From Balneolaceae bacterium (lineage in GTDB: Bacteria > Bacteroidota > Rhodothermia > Balneolales > Balneolaceae), in assembly GCA_017795005.1 (NCBI GenBank), contig CP051242.1, positions 2,780,099-2,844,098 on the forward strand: a stretch of 64,000 nucleotides of DNA, in the 5' to 3' direction. Made by a program: the position numbers and the translations under genes. This document shows positions 28,138-38,143 of this stretch, in pieces. How positions within the stretch are numbered: the first letter of the stretch is position 1; each line of letters starts with the position of its first letter. The notes below the pieces were generated by a model. It saw nothing but the letters and a program-made list of their open reading frames with translations, searched no databases and was not told the origin of the DNA.

Positions 28138-30645
28138 TTAAGAAATTACTTCAGTTTGTTTACTTCTCTCACGTCCCCAATGTCGGAAAATGGAGATGCT
28201 AAAACCACCCATCAATAAAAAAGTACCCGCCCAAACGACCGAGATGAATGGCTTTTTCTCGGCTACAACGAGTACCCAGTCGTCTTCGTATACTTCATCC
28301 AATCCAAGAATTTCCAACTCGATAGAACTGTCTTCCGGATTTACTTTAGAAAACTGAAAGGAAAGTTCATGACTGGTAAGATTTACCGGTGGCGACATCA
28401 CATAATTCTGATCGCCTTCCATAAAGATGGCAAATAAAGGCTCAATAATATTCAACTGACCGCTGGGTTCGTGAAATACCTCCACTCTGGCTCTGATTCC
28501 AATACTTGTATTAGGAGGAAGATTTACACTATCAGCCTGAACAAAATCAACAAAACTAAACCGGAAACTACCTACTTCTTTAGTCTCCCCTTTTTGAAAT
28601 TTTAAGGTTTGAACCTGTTCTTCTACTTGATCAGATGCCGGTTGCACCGCATTTCTTTTTTCGATTTGTTCATTTCTATCCTCAACAAATGAACTACCTG
28701 CAACATATAAGTAAATGTCGCTCATCAGCCCTGTTCTAACATCAGGATCTACAGACCAGTTTACATTTTCTGCGTTCGATGTAGCCAGCATAGGATAAAC
28801 TTCAGGATACAAGTAATACAAAAACTTACCATCAGTATTATCAAAACGGATTTTATACGTTTGCTGACCAGGACGGTTTTGGTTGCTCAAATCATATCCT
28901 TCATAGGTAACCCAATACTGATTATTGATAAGCTTTGGTTGATTAAGTTTCAGTTCAAGCATATCAATCGTCTGTGAAACTCTGAAGCCTTGCGGATCTG
29001 TTATTTCACCTCTAAGTACTGCTTCGTTATAATCTTCTGTGTTTTTGTCTAACAAAGGGCGATTGTAAGCCGAAGATGCCAGAATTCCTACCAATAGAAG
29101 TCCAAACCCAACGTGGGTTAAAGAGCCGCCAATCAACTTTGGATTTTGAAGTGATAACCTTCCCAGAACCCATGAATTACCAACAATTGCAAAAAAACCC
29201 GCAAACAGATATAACATGTAATAAGCATTTCTTACTTCTCCGATAATTACAGAAGCAATCGTAAGAATCGAAGTAATCAATAATGGATATACAAGTGCAG
29301 TTGCCAAAGTTTCCAGGTCATACTTCTTCCAGAACAGATATTGACCTATCACAGTAAACAATGCCATAACTATGGCAATAGGCATACTCCAATCGTTGTA
29401 AAAACTAATTTCCGGAGGAGTAGGATTCTCATTAAAAAGAAGTCCCAGTATTGGGGAACTTGTTCCAAGTATAATTACCAACCCAAGTACGAACAATAAA
29501 ACAGCGCCGGTGAAGGTCATAAATTCACGGCTCAGTATTTTTGATTCTTTTTCCGGGGATGGAAGCTCCTTATATCTCCAGGCAAACATTCCTAATCCAA
29601 GGCCAGTAATCACCAACATGAAAATCAAAAGCTGATTGTACAGTCCAAGATCAACAAAACTATGAACCGAAGAATCTGCAAGGATTCCGGATCGGGTAAG
29701 AAAGGTTTCATATACAATAGCTACGTAGGCAAGAATTGCAAAGATCAGTGACGACTTCTGAGCAACCGAACTTTTACGCTGAATAATCATGGTATGAATT
29801 CCGGCTGTACCTATTAACCAGGGGACTAAAGACGCATTCTCAACCGGATCCCATGCCCAGAATCCTCCAAACGAAAGAGTTACATATGCCCAATAACCGC
29901 CTAAAAAGATGGCAGTCAATAAAGATAGATTTGATCCGAGTGTCCAGGGAAGTGCCGGACTTACCCATTCATTATATTTTCGTTTCCATAATGCCGCCAT
30001 GGCAAAGCAATAAGGAATGGTCATCATGGCAAAACCAACAAATAAAATTGGAGGATGAATCATCATCCACGGACTTTTAAGTAAATCGTTAAGTCCGGTT
30101 CCATCTGCAGGTACGAAATCAGGATTAGCCTGAATAAATGGAGCATTCGGCATTTCTTCAGCAATCGTTCTGAATGGAGAAGCTCCTAAAGTAAAATCTC
30201 CGAATCTCCATCCAACAATCATGGAGATCAGAAAAAATTGAGTTAATCCTAAAAAGAAAAGAACGGGAGCTTTATAGGGAGCTCTGGTCCATCTCATTAA
30301 TCCTAATCCGGCTATCCAGGAAAAAAGGATCCAGAGCATGAAACTCCCCTCCTGTCCTCCATAAAAGGCAGAGAACAAATATTTAGGAGCTAAATCAAGA
30401 CTAGTGTAGTTAAAAACATAGTAATACTGGAATTGATGTTGAAAAATGAGCATCACCAGAATCGCAGAAGCTGCAATCATGAACAGCCCTTTGAAAACAA
30501 ACATCCAGTTTCCAATTTTTAACTTTTTGTCGTCTTCACCTCTTGCAGCTAAGAAATAATAGATCAGTGATAACAAGCAAAAAAGAAAGGAAAGAGTAAT
30601 AAGTACCTTTCCAACAATTCCTGTGACAGGACCAAATTCAGTCAT
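28138..30645 (-). CDS. ccmF: Cytochrome c maturation heme lyase subunit CcmF
   Basis: 835 residues, many membrane segments. The WWD heme-handling motif is 'GGFWAWDPVENASLVPW' (about 260-276), with 'MMIHPPILFVGF' and 'GGQEGSFMLW' as other CcmF/CcsA blocks and a large periplasmic insert (about 550-800) before the last helix. It joins heme from CcmE to apocytochrome c in the periplasm. The start lies 1 bp after the ccmE stop. Length is greater than E. coli CcmF (about 650) because of the C-terminal periplasmic domain. No ccmH or ccmG is next to it. Confidence 0.92.
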   Translation of the reverse strand: MTEFGPVTGIVGKVLITLSFLFCLLSLIYYFLAARGEDDKKLKIGNWMFVFKGLFMIAASAILVMLIFQHQFQYYYVFNYTSLDLAPKYLFSAFYGGQEGSFMLWILFSWIAGLGLMRWTRAPYKAPVLFFLGLTQFFLISMIVGWRFGDFTLGASPFRTIAEEMPNAPFIQANPDFVPADGTGLNDLLKSPWMMIHPPILFVGFAMMTIPYCFAMAALWKRKYNEWVSPALPWTLGSNLSLLTAIFLGGYWAYVTLSFGGFWAWDPVENASLVPWLIGTAGIHTMIIQRKSSVAQKSSLIFAILAYVAIVYETFLTRSGILADSSVHSFVDLGLYNQLLIFMLVITGLGLGMFAWRYKELPSPEKESKILSREFMTFTGAVLLFVLGLVIILGTSSPILGLLFNENPTPPEISFYNDWSMPIAIVMALFTVIGQYLFWKKYDLETLATALVYPLLITSILTIASVIIGEVRNAYYMLYLFAGFFAIVGNSWVLGRLSLQNPKLIGGSLTHVGFGLLLVGILASSAYNRPLLDKNTEDYNEAVLRGEITDPQGFRVSQTIDMLELKLNQPKLINNQYWVTYEGYDLSNQNRPGQQTYKIRFDNTDGKFLYYLYPEVYPMLATSNAENVNWSVDPDVRTGLMSDIYLYVAGSSFVEDRNEQIEKRNAVQPASDQVEEQVQTLKFQKGETKEVGSFRFSFVDFVQADSVNLPPNTSIGIRARVEVFHEPSGQLNIIEPLFAIFMEGDQNYVMSPPVNLTSHELSFQFSKVNPEDSSIELEILGLDEVYEDDWVLVVAEKKPFISVVWAGTFLLMGGFSISIFRHWGRERSKQTEVIS

Positions 30646-30646
30646 G

Positions 30647-31042
30647 TTAGCTCTCTGAGGCTTTTACGTATTCTGATGGGTCGGCGTTGTTATATTTTGA
30701 AGGGCATTTCATCAACATTTCATTGGCAAAGAATACATCTCCCCTCATCTCTCCAATAACTACTAATCGGTCTGCCTCTTCAAAATTATTTGGTTTTGGA
30801 CGTGGATAAATCACTTTTCGGGATTCACCTGATTCATCAATCATGTAAAAAGTGAATTGCATGGTTTCTTTTGAGAAGCCATAATCTTGACTATTATCCC
30901 ATGTTCCCGGAACATGAGCGTTAGACATTTCTTTGGCTTTTTCGAAATCAGTATAGGTACTGATACTTTCACCAAAGTTGTACATGAGTAAAGAGGTGAA
31001 AGCTACAATGGCTATAATTCCTAGAATTACTTTTGGTTTCAT
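30647..31042 (-). CDS. ccmE: Heme chaperone CcmE, CxxxY type
   Basis: 131 residues: one N-terminal anchor helix (6-23), then an OB-fold ('VIGEMRGDVFFANEMLMKC'). In classic CcmE heme is bound by His in HxxxY; here the matching place is 'MLMKCPSKYNN', giving CxxxY. Such CxxxY CcmE proteins are known from Desulfovibrio and archaea, where Cys replaces His. It starts inside the end of the ccmD-like gene (4-bp overlap), showing a tight operon. It carries heme from CcmC to CcmF in the periplasm. Confidence 0.88.
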   Translation of the reverse strand: MKPKVILGIIAIVAFTSLLMYNFGESISTYTDFEKAKEMSNAHVPGTWDNSQDYGFSKETMQFTFYMIDESGESRKVIYPRPKPNNFEEADRLVVIGEMRGDVFFANEMLMKCPSKYNNADPSEYVKASES

Positions 31043-31281
31043 TCCTGTTCTACAGAGTTAATTTTATCTTCTAATGAGGAAACTTTGGAATCTACGCGAA
31101 ACATAAAGAATAGCAGTACTGCCCAAATAATAAGCGTAACTCCAAGCACTACAAATATTAAATCGTTTGAATACATAAGGCTGATAAAAGCGTTGGTTTG
31201 TTCCAATTCCGCTCCGCTCCACTTCTCAGCGTAAGCTTGTGTTAGGGTATCAACGACTGCAACTGAATCTTCTTGCATCAA
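31039..31281 (-). CDS. CcmD-like small membrane protein
   Basis: 80 residues with one membrane helix (about 38-60, 'LIFVVLGVTLIIWAVLLFFMF') and a coiled-coil-prone acidic tail ('DSKVSSLEDKINSVEQE'). Small size, helix placement and position between ccmC and ccmE fit CcmD, which helps release holo-CcmE. Similarity to proteobacterial CcmD is weak; the longer N-terminus (about 37 residues before the helix) is unusual. Overlaps ccmE by 4 bp. Confidence 0.75.
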   Translation of the reverse strand: MMQEDSVAVVDTLTQAYAEKWSGAELEQTNAFISLMYSNDLIFVVLGVTLIIWAVLLFFMFRVDSKVSSLEDKINSVEQE

Positions 31282-31301
31282 ATTCCTCTAGTTGTCCAAA
31301 T

Positions 31302-31958
31302 TTACAAATTTTCAATTCGGGATTGAACTGTTTTATAGCGATGAACGATATCATAAATCCAGAAAGCAACAGCAATAAATCCAATCATTGCGGGATACAA
31401 AATAAATCGTAGTTCAGCTGCTGTTATTTCACTGAAAGCAGGATTTCCATCTGCACCGGGGTGAAGACTGGTTAATTGTCTTGGAACCACATACAACAGA
31501 AATGGAATCGTTGTTACTGCGAAAATATTATATACCGCGGAGACCTTAGCCCTCTTTTCTTCGTCATCAAATGCAGATCTGAGCACAAAATACGCTACAT
31601 AAATCATCATTGCTAATGCCGCCAGATTCATTTTCGGTTCAGCAAAAGTCCACCATGTACCCCATGTAAACCGAGCCCAAAGTGAACCAGTAAGTAAACC
31701 ACAAATACCAAAAACCATTCCAACTTTTGCTGCGGATTCTGCTTTGATATCAAAGATCAAATCCGGAGAATTCAGATTCCTGATGCTATAAATAAAACTT
31801 ACTGAAAACATGGCAAACATGGCCATCCACATGGGAACATGAAAGAAAATGTTACGGGCAGTTTGCTCCAGAATTGGAATCTCAGGGATTTGGATAAGTA
31901 TGCCACCAGCAATAACAAGAGTCATCCAGACAGCAACAACAATTTTCCAGGCTTTCAA
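31302..31958 (-). CDS. ccmC: Heme exporter/CcmC (CcsA family)
   Basis: 218 residues, six membrane segments. The Trp-rich heme motif is 'RFTWGTWWTFAEPKMN' (about 95-110), a variant of WGxWWxWD; 'FFHVPMWMAMF' (about 38-48) carries a conserved heme-ligand His and 'LTSLHPGADG' another. It loads heme onto CcmE. First gene of the operon; ccmA and ccmB are not adjacent because the upstream gene is divergent, so they must be elsewhere if present. Confidence 0.9.
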   Translation of the reverse strand: MKAWKIVVAVWMTLVIAGGILIQIPEIPILEQTARNIFFHVPMWMAMFAMFSVSFIYSIRNLNSPDLIFDIKAESAAKVGMVFGICGLLTGSLWARFTWGTWWTFAEPKMNLAALAMMIYVAYFVLRSAFDDEEKRAKVSAVYNIFAVTTIPFLLYVVPRQLTSLHPGADGNPAFSEITAAELRFILYPAMIGFIAVAFWIYDIVHRYKTVQSRIENL

Positions 31959-32061
31959 AAATAAATAAGTTTGTTTGAAATCGACTTAAAAATACAAAAA
32001 TCCTGACCTATTCTTATATCAAAAAATGCAACTTTTTCGAGCGATAAAAATCTTTGATAGA

Positions 32062-32088
32062 GATTTAATCAAATAATTTGATTAAATC
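32062..32088. promoter_or_regulatory. Candidate ROK operator upstream of the 32165 glycosidase
   Basis: A perfect palindrome with 11-bp arms, GATTTAATCAA-ATAAT-TTGATTAAATC. It contains the same core as the site in the TonB receptor/ROK intergenic region 11 kb away, with the same 5-bp spacing. It lies 77 bp before the start codon at 32165 and 104 bp from ccmC. Strongly suggests that the secreted glycosidase belongs to the same regulon. Confidence 0.7.
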
Positions 32089-32164
32089 GAAACCTTTTCA
32101 CTACATTGGATTTACAGCTTAGAAAAGGGCTTTCTATATTAAAATATTTGTTGCGTAAATAATT

Positions 32165-35100
32165 ATGATTATTCGATTACTGCTGTTTACAGCCTTTATT
32201 GCATTTATTCCATTGACAGTGTCATCGCAAATATTCGGCTTTGTGGATGACTTCGAGGACTCTTCTCTTGATACACTTTGGGAAGGTGAAACTCATACAT
32301 TATGGAGTGTTGGGGGGCTAAATACTTATAATCTTACCGAATCTAATGGGGTTCTAGGTATTAGTTATTCAAGGAATTCAAACTCTGGATTAAACGACTC
32401 TTTTCAATTTACTCCTCCCTCAGGAATAGATGTAACGGATAATCCCAAACTTAGATTTTTCATTAAGTCTGATGTTTCCACTGACCTTATAATTGAAGCT
32501 GTTTATAATCGACGCCCTTCTCTTTCTTTAGAATTGAATACTCAGATTCCGGGAGATGGTGAGTGGAATAGCTATACATTTGATTTAGATTTAAATGAAC
32601 TTGATGGAAGAAACATTCAATCCCTGAATTTTTATTTTGATAAAGGAAGTGATAACTCAAGTTCAGGAACTATAGAGTTTGACAATTTTAAAATTGCCGG
32701 GTTTGTTATCAATATCACGGACTTTACCGCAACTACTTTAGAAGGTAATAAAGTTCAATTGAACTGGACTTCTTCCGACCCTTCAGCAACTGACATTTAC
32801 CGAATTTATCGAAGCACAACACAAGGTTTTATTCCTTCTCAAAACAATCTTTTAACAGGCACAAGAAATACGAGTTTTCTTAATCAAGGTCTTGATGTTT
32901 ATACCTCTTATTTTTACAAAATTGTACCCTCAGATACACTAGGAGAGGTATTCTTCCCCTCAATTGAAGTCAGGGCCGAAACTTATGAAGAAGGAGTTTT
33001 CCCAGAAATCAGTATCACAAAAATTAATAAAACCACTATTGGTAAATATGAAAAATTTGCCATCGACCTTGATCTCTCTAATGTAGGTATCGCTAACCCT
33101 TATGACCCGGACGATATTGATGTACGTGCCTGGTTTAAGTCTCCCTCCGGAGATACAACTCAAATATTTGGTTTCTATGATGACTACAGTAACGCTGACC
33201 AATGGAGGGTATATTTTTCTCCTTTTGAAACAGGTACCTGGGAATATCAAATTATGGTGAGCGATATTGGTGGTAAAGATTCAACAGAAATAGCTTCCTT
33301 TACTGCTATTGAATCTGAATATGGAGGACCACTTAAGATTTCAGAGTCCAATCCCAATTATCTTGAATACCACAATGATTCTCCTTTTTACGGCTATGCA
33401 GTTTACTATCCATGGAATATTCAGGAATCGGGACTTAATCGGTTAGAAAATTTTGGTCTTAATATAATTGGTTATTGGAATGGTACATATGATGGTTCAG
33501 GAAATGGAGGCGGAAGATATCTGGTAGAATCGATGGACTCAGGACTTGGCCGATATGATCAACGTAAATTAGGTAGAATTGAACAAATCCTCGGCTGGCT
33601 TGAAGAGCGTGACATGAAACTCATGTATGCGATTTGGGCCCATCCTTTTTTAAGAGATGGAGCACCTGGTTGGGACCCAATCGACTGGCCAGGAAATAAT
33701 CCATATCAGGATATCGTGGAGGCAGTGGATTTTTATACCGACAGTCTAGCCTGGGAGTACCAAAAGAAACAATATCGCTATTTAATTGCACGACTTGCTC
33801 ATCATCGATCATTAGGTATTTGGGAAATCATCAACGAAATGCATGGAACCACTGGGTTTGCAAATGATCAAAATTCGGCAATAGCCTGGGTGGATAAAGT
33901 TCATGATTATTTAAAAGAACATGATCCTTATAAAAGACCTACAACTGCATCTTTTGGAAATGCCAATTTATGGAATGAAAGAGAGATCAAAACAGAGATA
34001 GTAAACCGGCATTATTATGAAACTCAGGGGTATCCCCGACCATTTAATGATAATGTTCGTGACGGATTATTTAACGTGGTTCAAACTTATCAAACTATGA
34101 AGCGGTCTGATAACCGTCCCGCCATGTTTGGTGAAGCAGGTTATACTTCTATGTTTTCTTCTTCAAATAGCTTTGACTATACACAGGAATTCCACAATGC
34201 CTATTGGGTTGGCTTGGTAACCGGAATGGCTTCGACTCCTTTCTGGTGGGATTACACTACTCTTTCAATTTTCCTGGATATAAGAATGCAAGTGTATTTG
34301 AACTTACAAGGGTTTGAATCCCAACTGGATTTACATAAAACTAACTATGAACCACAATCAAAAGATCAAGGCGGAGCAAATATATATTTCATGAAAGCTG
34401 ACTCCTCTTCTTTTGGATGGCTTTGGAGTTACGAAAAATCAGATGCTTCTGAAACTACCTTCAACCTGAAAAATCATCCCACAGGAACCTATTCGTTAAG
34501 TTGGTATAAAACATGGGATGGCGAAGTAGCAACTGTTGATACAGTAATCGCTGTTGATAATGAGTTAAAATTAACATCTCCTGTTGTTCCGGGCTCCAGA
34601 AAAGATGTGGCTTACAAAATCCATAAAATCGAGAATAGTGCAAATGCCACTCAACTAAAGCTCATTATTTTAGCCAATGAATTAGTAGCTTCACCTGATA
34701 GCTCTTACAAAATTTATGCTGCTATTACAGATAACTCAGGTCGACTTGTTAATAACGCAACCAATGAGATAACTTTCACTCTTTCGGGAAATGGATCTCT
34801 TAATTCCAGCACTTCTATTGCCGAAGGAGGAATTGCCAGCGTTACCTATATCCCTGATACTAATGATTTATCTACTGTTTCTTTAACTGCCGAAGCTATG
34901 GGTTTAACTTCTGCATCATTAACTAACATTATGCTTACGGATACAGAGGATGAATCCACTGAATCAGCTCCAAAACAATTTCGATTAGAACAAAATTATC
35001 CAAACCCTTTCAATCCAGCCACTACTATTTCATATTCCATTCCTGATAATAGATTGGTTCGTTTGGAAATCTTTGATCAAATGGGAAGAAAAGTGGCAAT

Positions 35101-35236
35101 CCTCGTAAATCAGGTACAAATTTCGGGTAATTATCAAATTAGTTTTAACGCTGAAAGTCTTGCCAGTGGAGTTTATTTCTATCGATTAGAGGCCGGTTCA
35201 TTCACAAAAGTGCGGAGTATGTTGCTAATCAAGTAA
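32165..35236 (+). CDS. Secreted DUF5060/GH-A glycosidase with sorting domain
   Basis: 1023 residues. Signal peptide (1-22), CBM-like sandwich (about 25-178), FN3 domain (about 182-275), DUF5060-type N-terminal Ig domain (about 282-385), a clan GH-A barrel (about 390-740) with likely acid/base E558 in 'WEIINEMHG' and nucleophile E657 in 'MFGEAGYT', a bacterial Ig-like domain (about 820-925) and a sorting domain from 941 ('QNYPNPFNPATT'). DUF5060 plus barrel is an arrangement seen in GH5-like and DUF4038-type enzymes acting on plant or algal glycans. It carries the candidate ROK operator upstream, linking it to the mannan locus. Substrate not known. Confidence 0.82.
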   Translation: MIIRLLLFTAFIAFIPLTVSSQIFGFVDDFEDSSLDTLWEGETHTLWSVGGLNTYNLTESNGVLGISYSRNSNSGLNDSFQFTPPSGIDVTDNPKLRFFIKSDVSTDLIIEAVYNRRPSLSLELNTQIPGDGEWNSYTFDLDLNELDGRNIQSLNFYFDKGSDNSSSGTIEFDNFKIAGFVINITDFTATTLEGNKVQLNWTSSDPSATDIYRIYRSTTQGFIPSQNNLLTGTRNTSFLNQGLDVYTSYFYKIVPSDTLGEVFFPSIEVRAETYEEGVFPEISITKINKTTIGKYEKFAIDLDLSNVGIANPYDPDDIDVRAWFKSPSGDTTQIFGFYDDYSNADQWRVYFSPFETGTWEYQIMVSDIGGKDSTEIASFTAIESEYGGPLKISESNPNYLEYHNDSPFYGYAVYYPWNIQESGLNRLENFGLNIIGYWNGTYDGSGNGGGRYLVESMDSGLGRYDQRKLGRIEQILGWLEERDMKLMYAIWAHPFLRDGAPGWDPIDWPGNNPYQDIVEAVDFYTDSLAWEYQKKQYRYLIARLAHHRSLGIWEIINEMHGTTGFANDQNSAIAWVDKVHDYLKEHDPYKRPTTASFGNANLWNEREIKTEIVNRHYYETQGYPRPFNDNVRDGLFNVVQTYQTMKRSDNRPAMFGEAGYTSMFSSSNSFDYTQEFHNAYWVGLVTGMASTPFWWDYTTLSIFLDIRMQVYLNLQGFESQLDLHKTNYEPQSKDQGGANIYFMKADSSSFGWLWSYEKSDASETTFNLKNHPTGTYSLSWYKTWDGEVATVDTVIAVDNELKLTSPVVPGSRKDVAYKIHKIENSANATQLKLIILANELVASPDSSYKIYAAITDNSGRLVNNATNEITFTLSGNGSLNSSTSIAEGGIASVTYIPDTNDLSTVSLTAEAMGLTSASLTNIMLTDTEDESTESAPKQFRLEQNYPNPFNPATTISYSIPDNRLVRLEIFDQMGRKVAILVNQVQISGNYQISFNAESLASGVYFYRLEAGSFTKVRSMLLIK

Positions 35237-35338
35237 CAATAGAAACTCTTTGGAATTCTGTTTTTGAAAATCACTCGCTTTCTTGTTTTCTAAACCCTAT
35301 TTCTGTTAATTGATCTGAGTATTAGTAATCACTGAATA

Positions 35339-37972
35339 ATGAAATATTCATTTACAATAATCTTTTCTTTTATTTTTCTGATTGTTTTGAATAGCGAAAA
35401 TGCGTTGGGGCAAAATTCTGCATTCTATACATCTGATTTTGAGTCTTCGGTTCTTTGGGACCAAGGATGGAGTCTTGCAGGACAAGGAGAGTTTTCTCAA
35501 ACATCAGATAAAGCCTTCAGCGGGTTTGAAAGTGCTCTTATTGAGTTTGAAGATGAAGCAGGTTTATTGGATTTTCAGTTTTTTGTAAATCCGGACGCTA
35601 TTCAGCGAAATTTTGATATTCTCAATACATGGGTTCTGATTCCCGAAAATATTTCTACGCTTGATAGTATTTCTTTATATGCAGACTTAACATTGAACGG
35701 GGAAGAAAACGGAATTAGAGTAATAAAATCATATTCTCCCGAAGAGCTGCAGACTAATACATGGAATAAGCTTTCCATTGATATTCCTTCTCATGACAGT
35801 CTTAAATTTTTTGGACTGCTTATTTCTACGAAAACAGGGATAGACAAGCCGGACTATTATGTAGACCTTTTTACTTCCAGTCCAAATTATATAGGGGTTG
35901 CTTCATTCGGCACCGTTCAAAACTTGGAAACTGATTCCATTGGTACAACTTATGCGGCGTTCAGCTGGGAGGCTCCATCGGGAGAAGCACCTGAGCGCTA
36001 CCTGATAATGAGACATGATAATTACAAGGGCAATTTCAACCCGATAGATACTACATCAAACCTATTCTATTATGATTCTGAACTTTTAAGCTCTACAGCC
36101 TATTTTTACGGCGTTTTTGCTCTGGACTCTCTGAATAGAAGAGCACCGCTTTACGAAAGTCTATTATTAAATACCCCTGCTTTTGATACCATTAAAACCT
36201 GGGACTTCGAAAATGGTGCAGAAAACTGGAAAACAGAATCGGCAGCATTAATTCAAAATAATACTGAAAAGGCCTTCAGCAACCGAAATTCGGTAAAGGT
36301 AAATAGTGATATTGAATCGTCTGAACTTTCTTTCTTTAAAGACGATTCGGAATTAAGTATGCTAATTCCAGGACAAACAATCTTTTTTCACTTCTTTATT
36401 GATGAAATTTCTTTAAATCTAATCGATGAGATTTCCGCATACTCTGAAAGAAATGACCAATCCATCATAAATCAGAAGATTTTTAACGCAACTTCCATCA
36501 TACCTAATGCCTGGAATGAAATTTCTGTAAAAATACCAGAAGACCTACCTATAGACTCGTTATCAAAAATTGGAATCCAAATTCAAAAAAAAGAACCGAT
36601 AAATGCCATTTCATTCTTTGTTGATTTAATAACCACCGATCCATATGAGGAAGGTGACGTCACAATCTCTCCTCCCAGTAATTTAAAAGCCACTGTTGGT
36701 TATTATGATGCTACACTTAACTGGTCCCCTTCTGTTGGTACTGGTAAAATAGAATACTATGTTACTGCTTCCAGACCAGATTTTGGAATATTTCCTGCAG
36801 AAGTTGCCACCACTGACACTACATATACAATAAATGGTTTAGAACCCGGAATCGGGTACAAATTTTCTGTTGTTGCAATTGACGAAACCGAAAAATATAC
36901 AGAAAGCATTTACTTAACAGATACAACCCAAAGTTTCGAAACAAGTCTACATTACGACTTTGAGAAAGGTTCCGAAGGATGGTTTGATCCTATTACCGGT
37001 TCGGAAGCACTCGTAGTAGATTCCATTTCCTATAGCGGGGTAAATTCAGTAAAACTTGTTACCGAAGGTGATCAGGATTTTAGCTTTATTGCTTTAGACA
37101 ATCCATCAATAAGCCCCGGACAAATTGTGAAATTTTATTTCTTCCTTCCTTCTGATACCAGCAATATCCGTCTTATTTCAATTGCTACTACTTATAACGA
37201 AGCCAATTATTTATTTGAAGAAACTTATGTAAAAGATTTAACTCCCGGAGATTGGAATAAAATTGAATATACTGTACCAGATATTGAGGATATACAGGGT
37301 TTAGCCTTTAATTATTTTTCCAAAACGAAAGGCACCCCGCCAATTTATATCGATTTTATTACTACGGAATACAATGAACAGTTTAAAATAAGTCCTCATT
37401 TAACAATTCCTGGCAATCTTTCCATTGAACAAAACAACCCCAACTACACACTTACATGGGATGCTTCTTCTGGAGAAGATGAATTAACCAGATACTATAT
37501 CTACCAAAAAAATATGGAATCGGGTGAAGGTTTTAAGAGAATAGCCAGCTCAGAGACCACGAGTTATTCTGGGTCAGTCCCAAATAACGGGGTTTATCAA
37601 TTTAAAGTTACTGCGTATTCTATTTTTAAAGGAAGAGAAACTGATTCATTTGTTTTAGAAGAGATATTTCTTGGCGGTTTATCTACCGAAGATATTTCTG
37701 AATCCCCTAAAACATTTGAACTCTACAATAATTACCCTAACCCATTTAACCCTGCTACTGAAATTCGTTATGATATTCCAGAAGCATCAGAAGTAACATT
37801 GCAGGTTTTTGATGTAACCGGGCGATTAGTACAAACGCTTGTGAATGAATTCAAAAACGCCGGTACATACACAGAAACGTTCAAAGCGGATAATTTTGCC
37901 AGTGGAGTATACTTTTATCGCATCGAAGCGGGTTCGTTTACCAAAGTTCAGAGTATGTTATTGATTAAGTAA
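35339..37972 (+). CDS. Secreted non-catalytic protein with three CBM-FN3 units and sorting domain
   Basis: 877 residues, signal peptide 1-24. Three similar units follow, each beginning with a 'DFE-G--W' strand (at about 33, 289 and 539) and ending in 'YVDL-TS' or 'YIDFITT', and each with an FN3 domain after it (about 195-280, 445-535, 690-785). The sorting domain begins near 793 ('NNYPNPFNPATE', ends LIK). I see no catalytic residues; it looks like a secreted or cell-surface glycan-binding scaffold. It follows the glycosidase by 102 bp in the same direction and its sorting domain is very similar, so the pair probably work together. Confidence 0.7.
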   Translation: MKYSFTIIFSFIFLIVLNSENALGQNSAFYTSDFESSVLWDQGWSLAGQGEFSQTSDKAFSGFESALIEFEDEAGLLDFQFFVNPDAIQRNFDILNTWVLIPENISTLDSISLYADLTLNGEENGIRVIKSYSPEELQTNTWNKLSIDIPSHDSLKFFGLLISTKTGIDKPDYYVDLFTSSPNYIGVASFGTVQNLETDSIGTTYAAFSWEAPSGEAPERYLIMRHDNYKGNFNPIDTTSNLFYYDSELLSSTAYFYGVFALDSLNRRAPLYESLLLNTPAFDTIKTWDFENGAENWKTESAALIQNNTEKAFSNRNSVKVNSDIESSELSFFKDDSELSMLIPGQTIFFHFFIDEISLNLIDEISAYSERNDQSIINQKIFNATSIIPNAWNEISVKIPEDLPIDSLSKIGIQIQKKEPINAISFFVDLITTDPYEEGDVTISPPSNLKATVGYYDATLNWSPSVGTGKIEYYVTASRPDFGIFPAEVATTDTTYTINGLEPGIGYKFSVVAIDETEKYTESIYLTDTTQSFETSLHYDFEKGSEGWFDPITGSEALVVDSISYSGVNSVKLVTEGDQDFSFIALDNPSISPGQIVKFYFFLPSDTSNIRLISIATTYNEANYLFEETYVKDLTPGDWNKIEYTVPDIEDIQGLAFNYFSKTKGTPPIYIDFITTEYNEQFKISPHLTIPGNLSIEQNNPNYTLTWDASSGEDELTRYYIYQKNMESGEGFKRIASSETTSYSGSVPNNGVYQFKVTAYSIFKGRETDSFVLEEIFLGGLSTEDISESPKTFELYNNYPNPFNPATEIRYDIPEASEVTLQVFDVTGRLVQTLVNEFKNAGTYTETFKADNFASGVYFYRIEAGSFTKVQSMLLIK

Positions 37973-38143
37973 TCTGATTCTTTTCAAAATAACCGGATAC
38001 CTTTTTGACCACTTTGATTGATTGGACTGATGTTTGATAAGCCTTATTTATCCTTACATTTTATAACAGCCAGTGCTAAGAAAACTCTTTTAAAAGCCAT
38101 TCAAAACCCATTTATTTACACTTTTCAAATTAAATATTAGACA

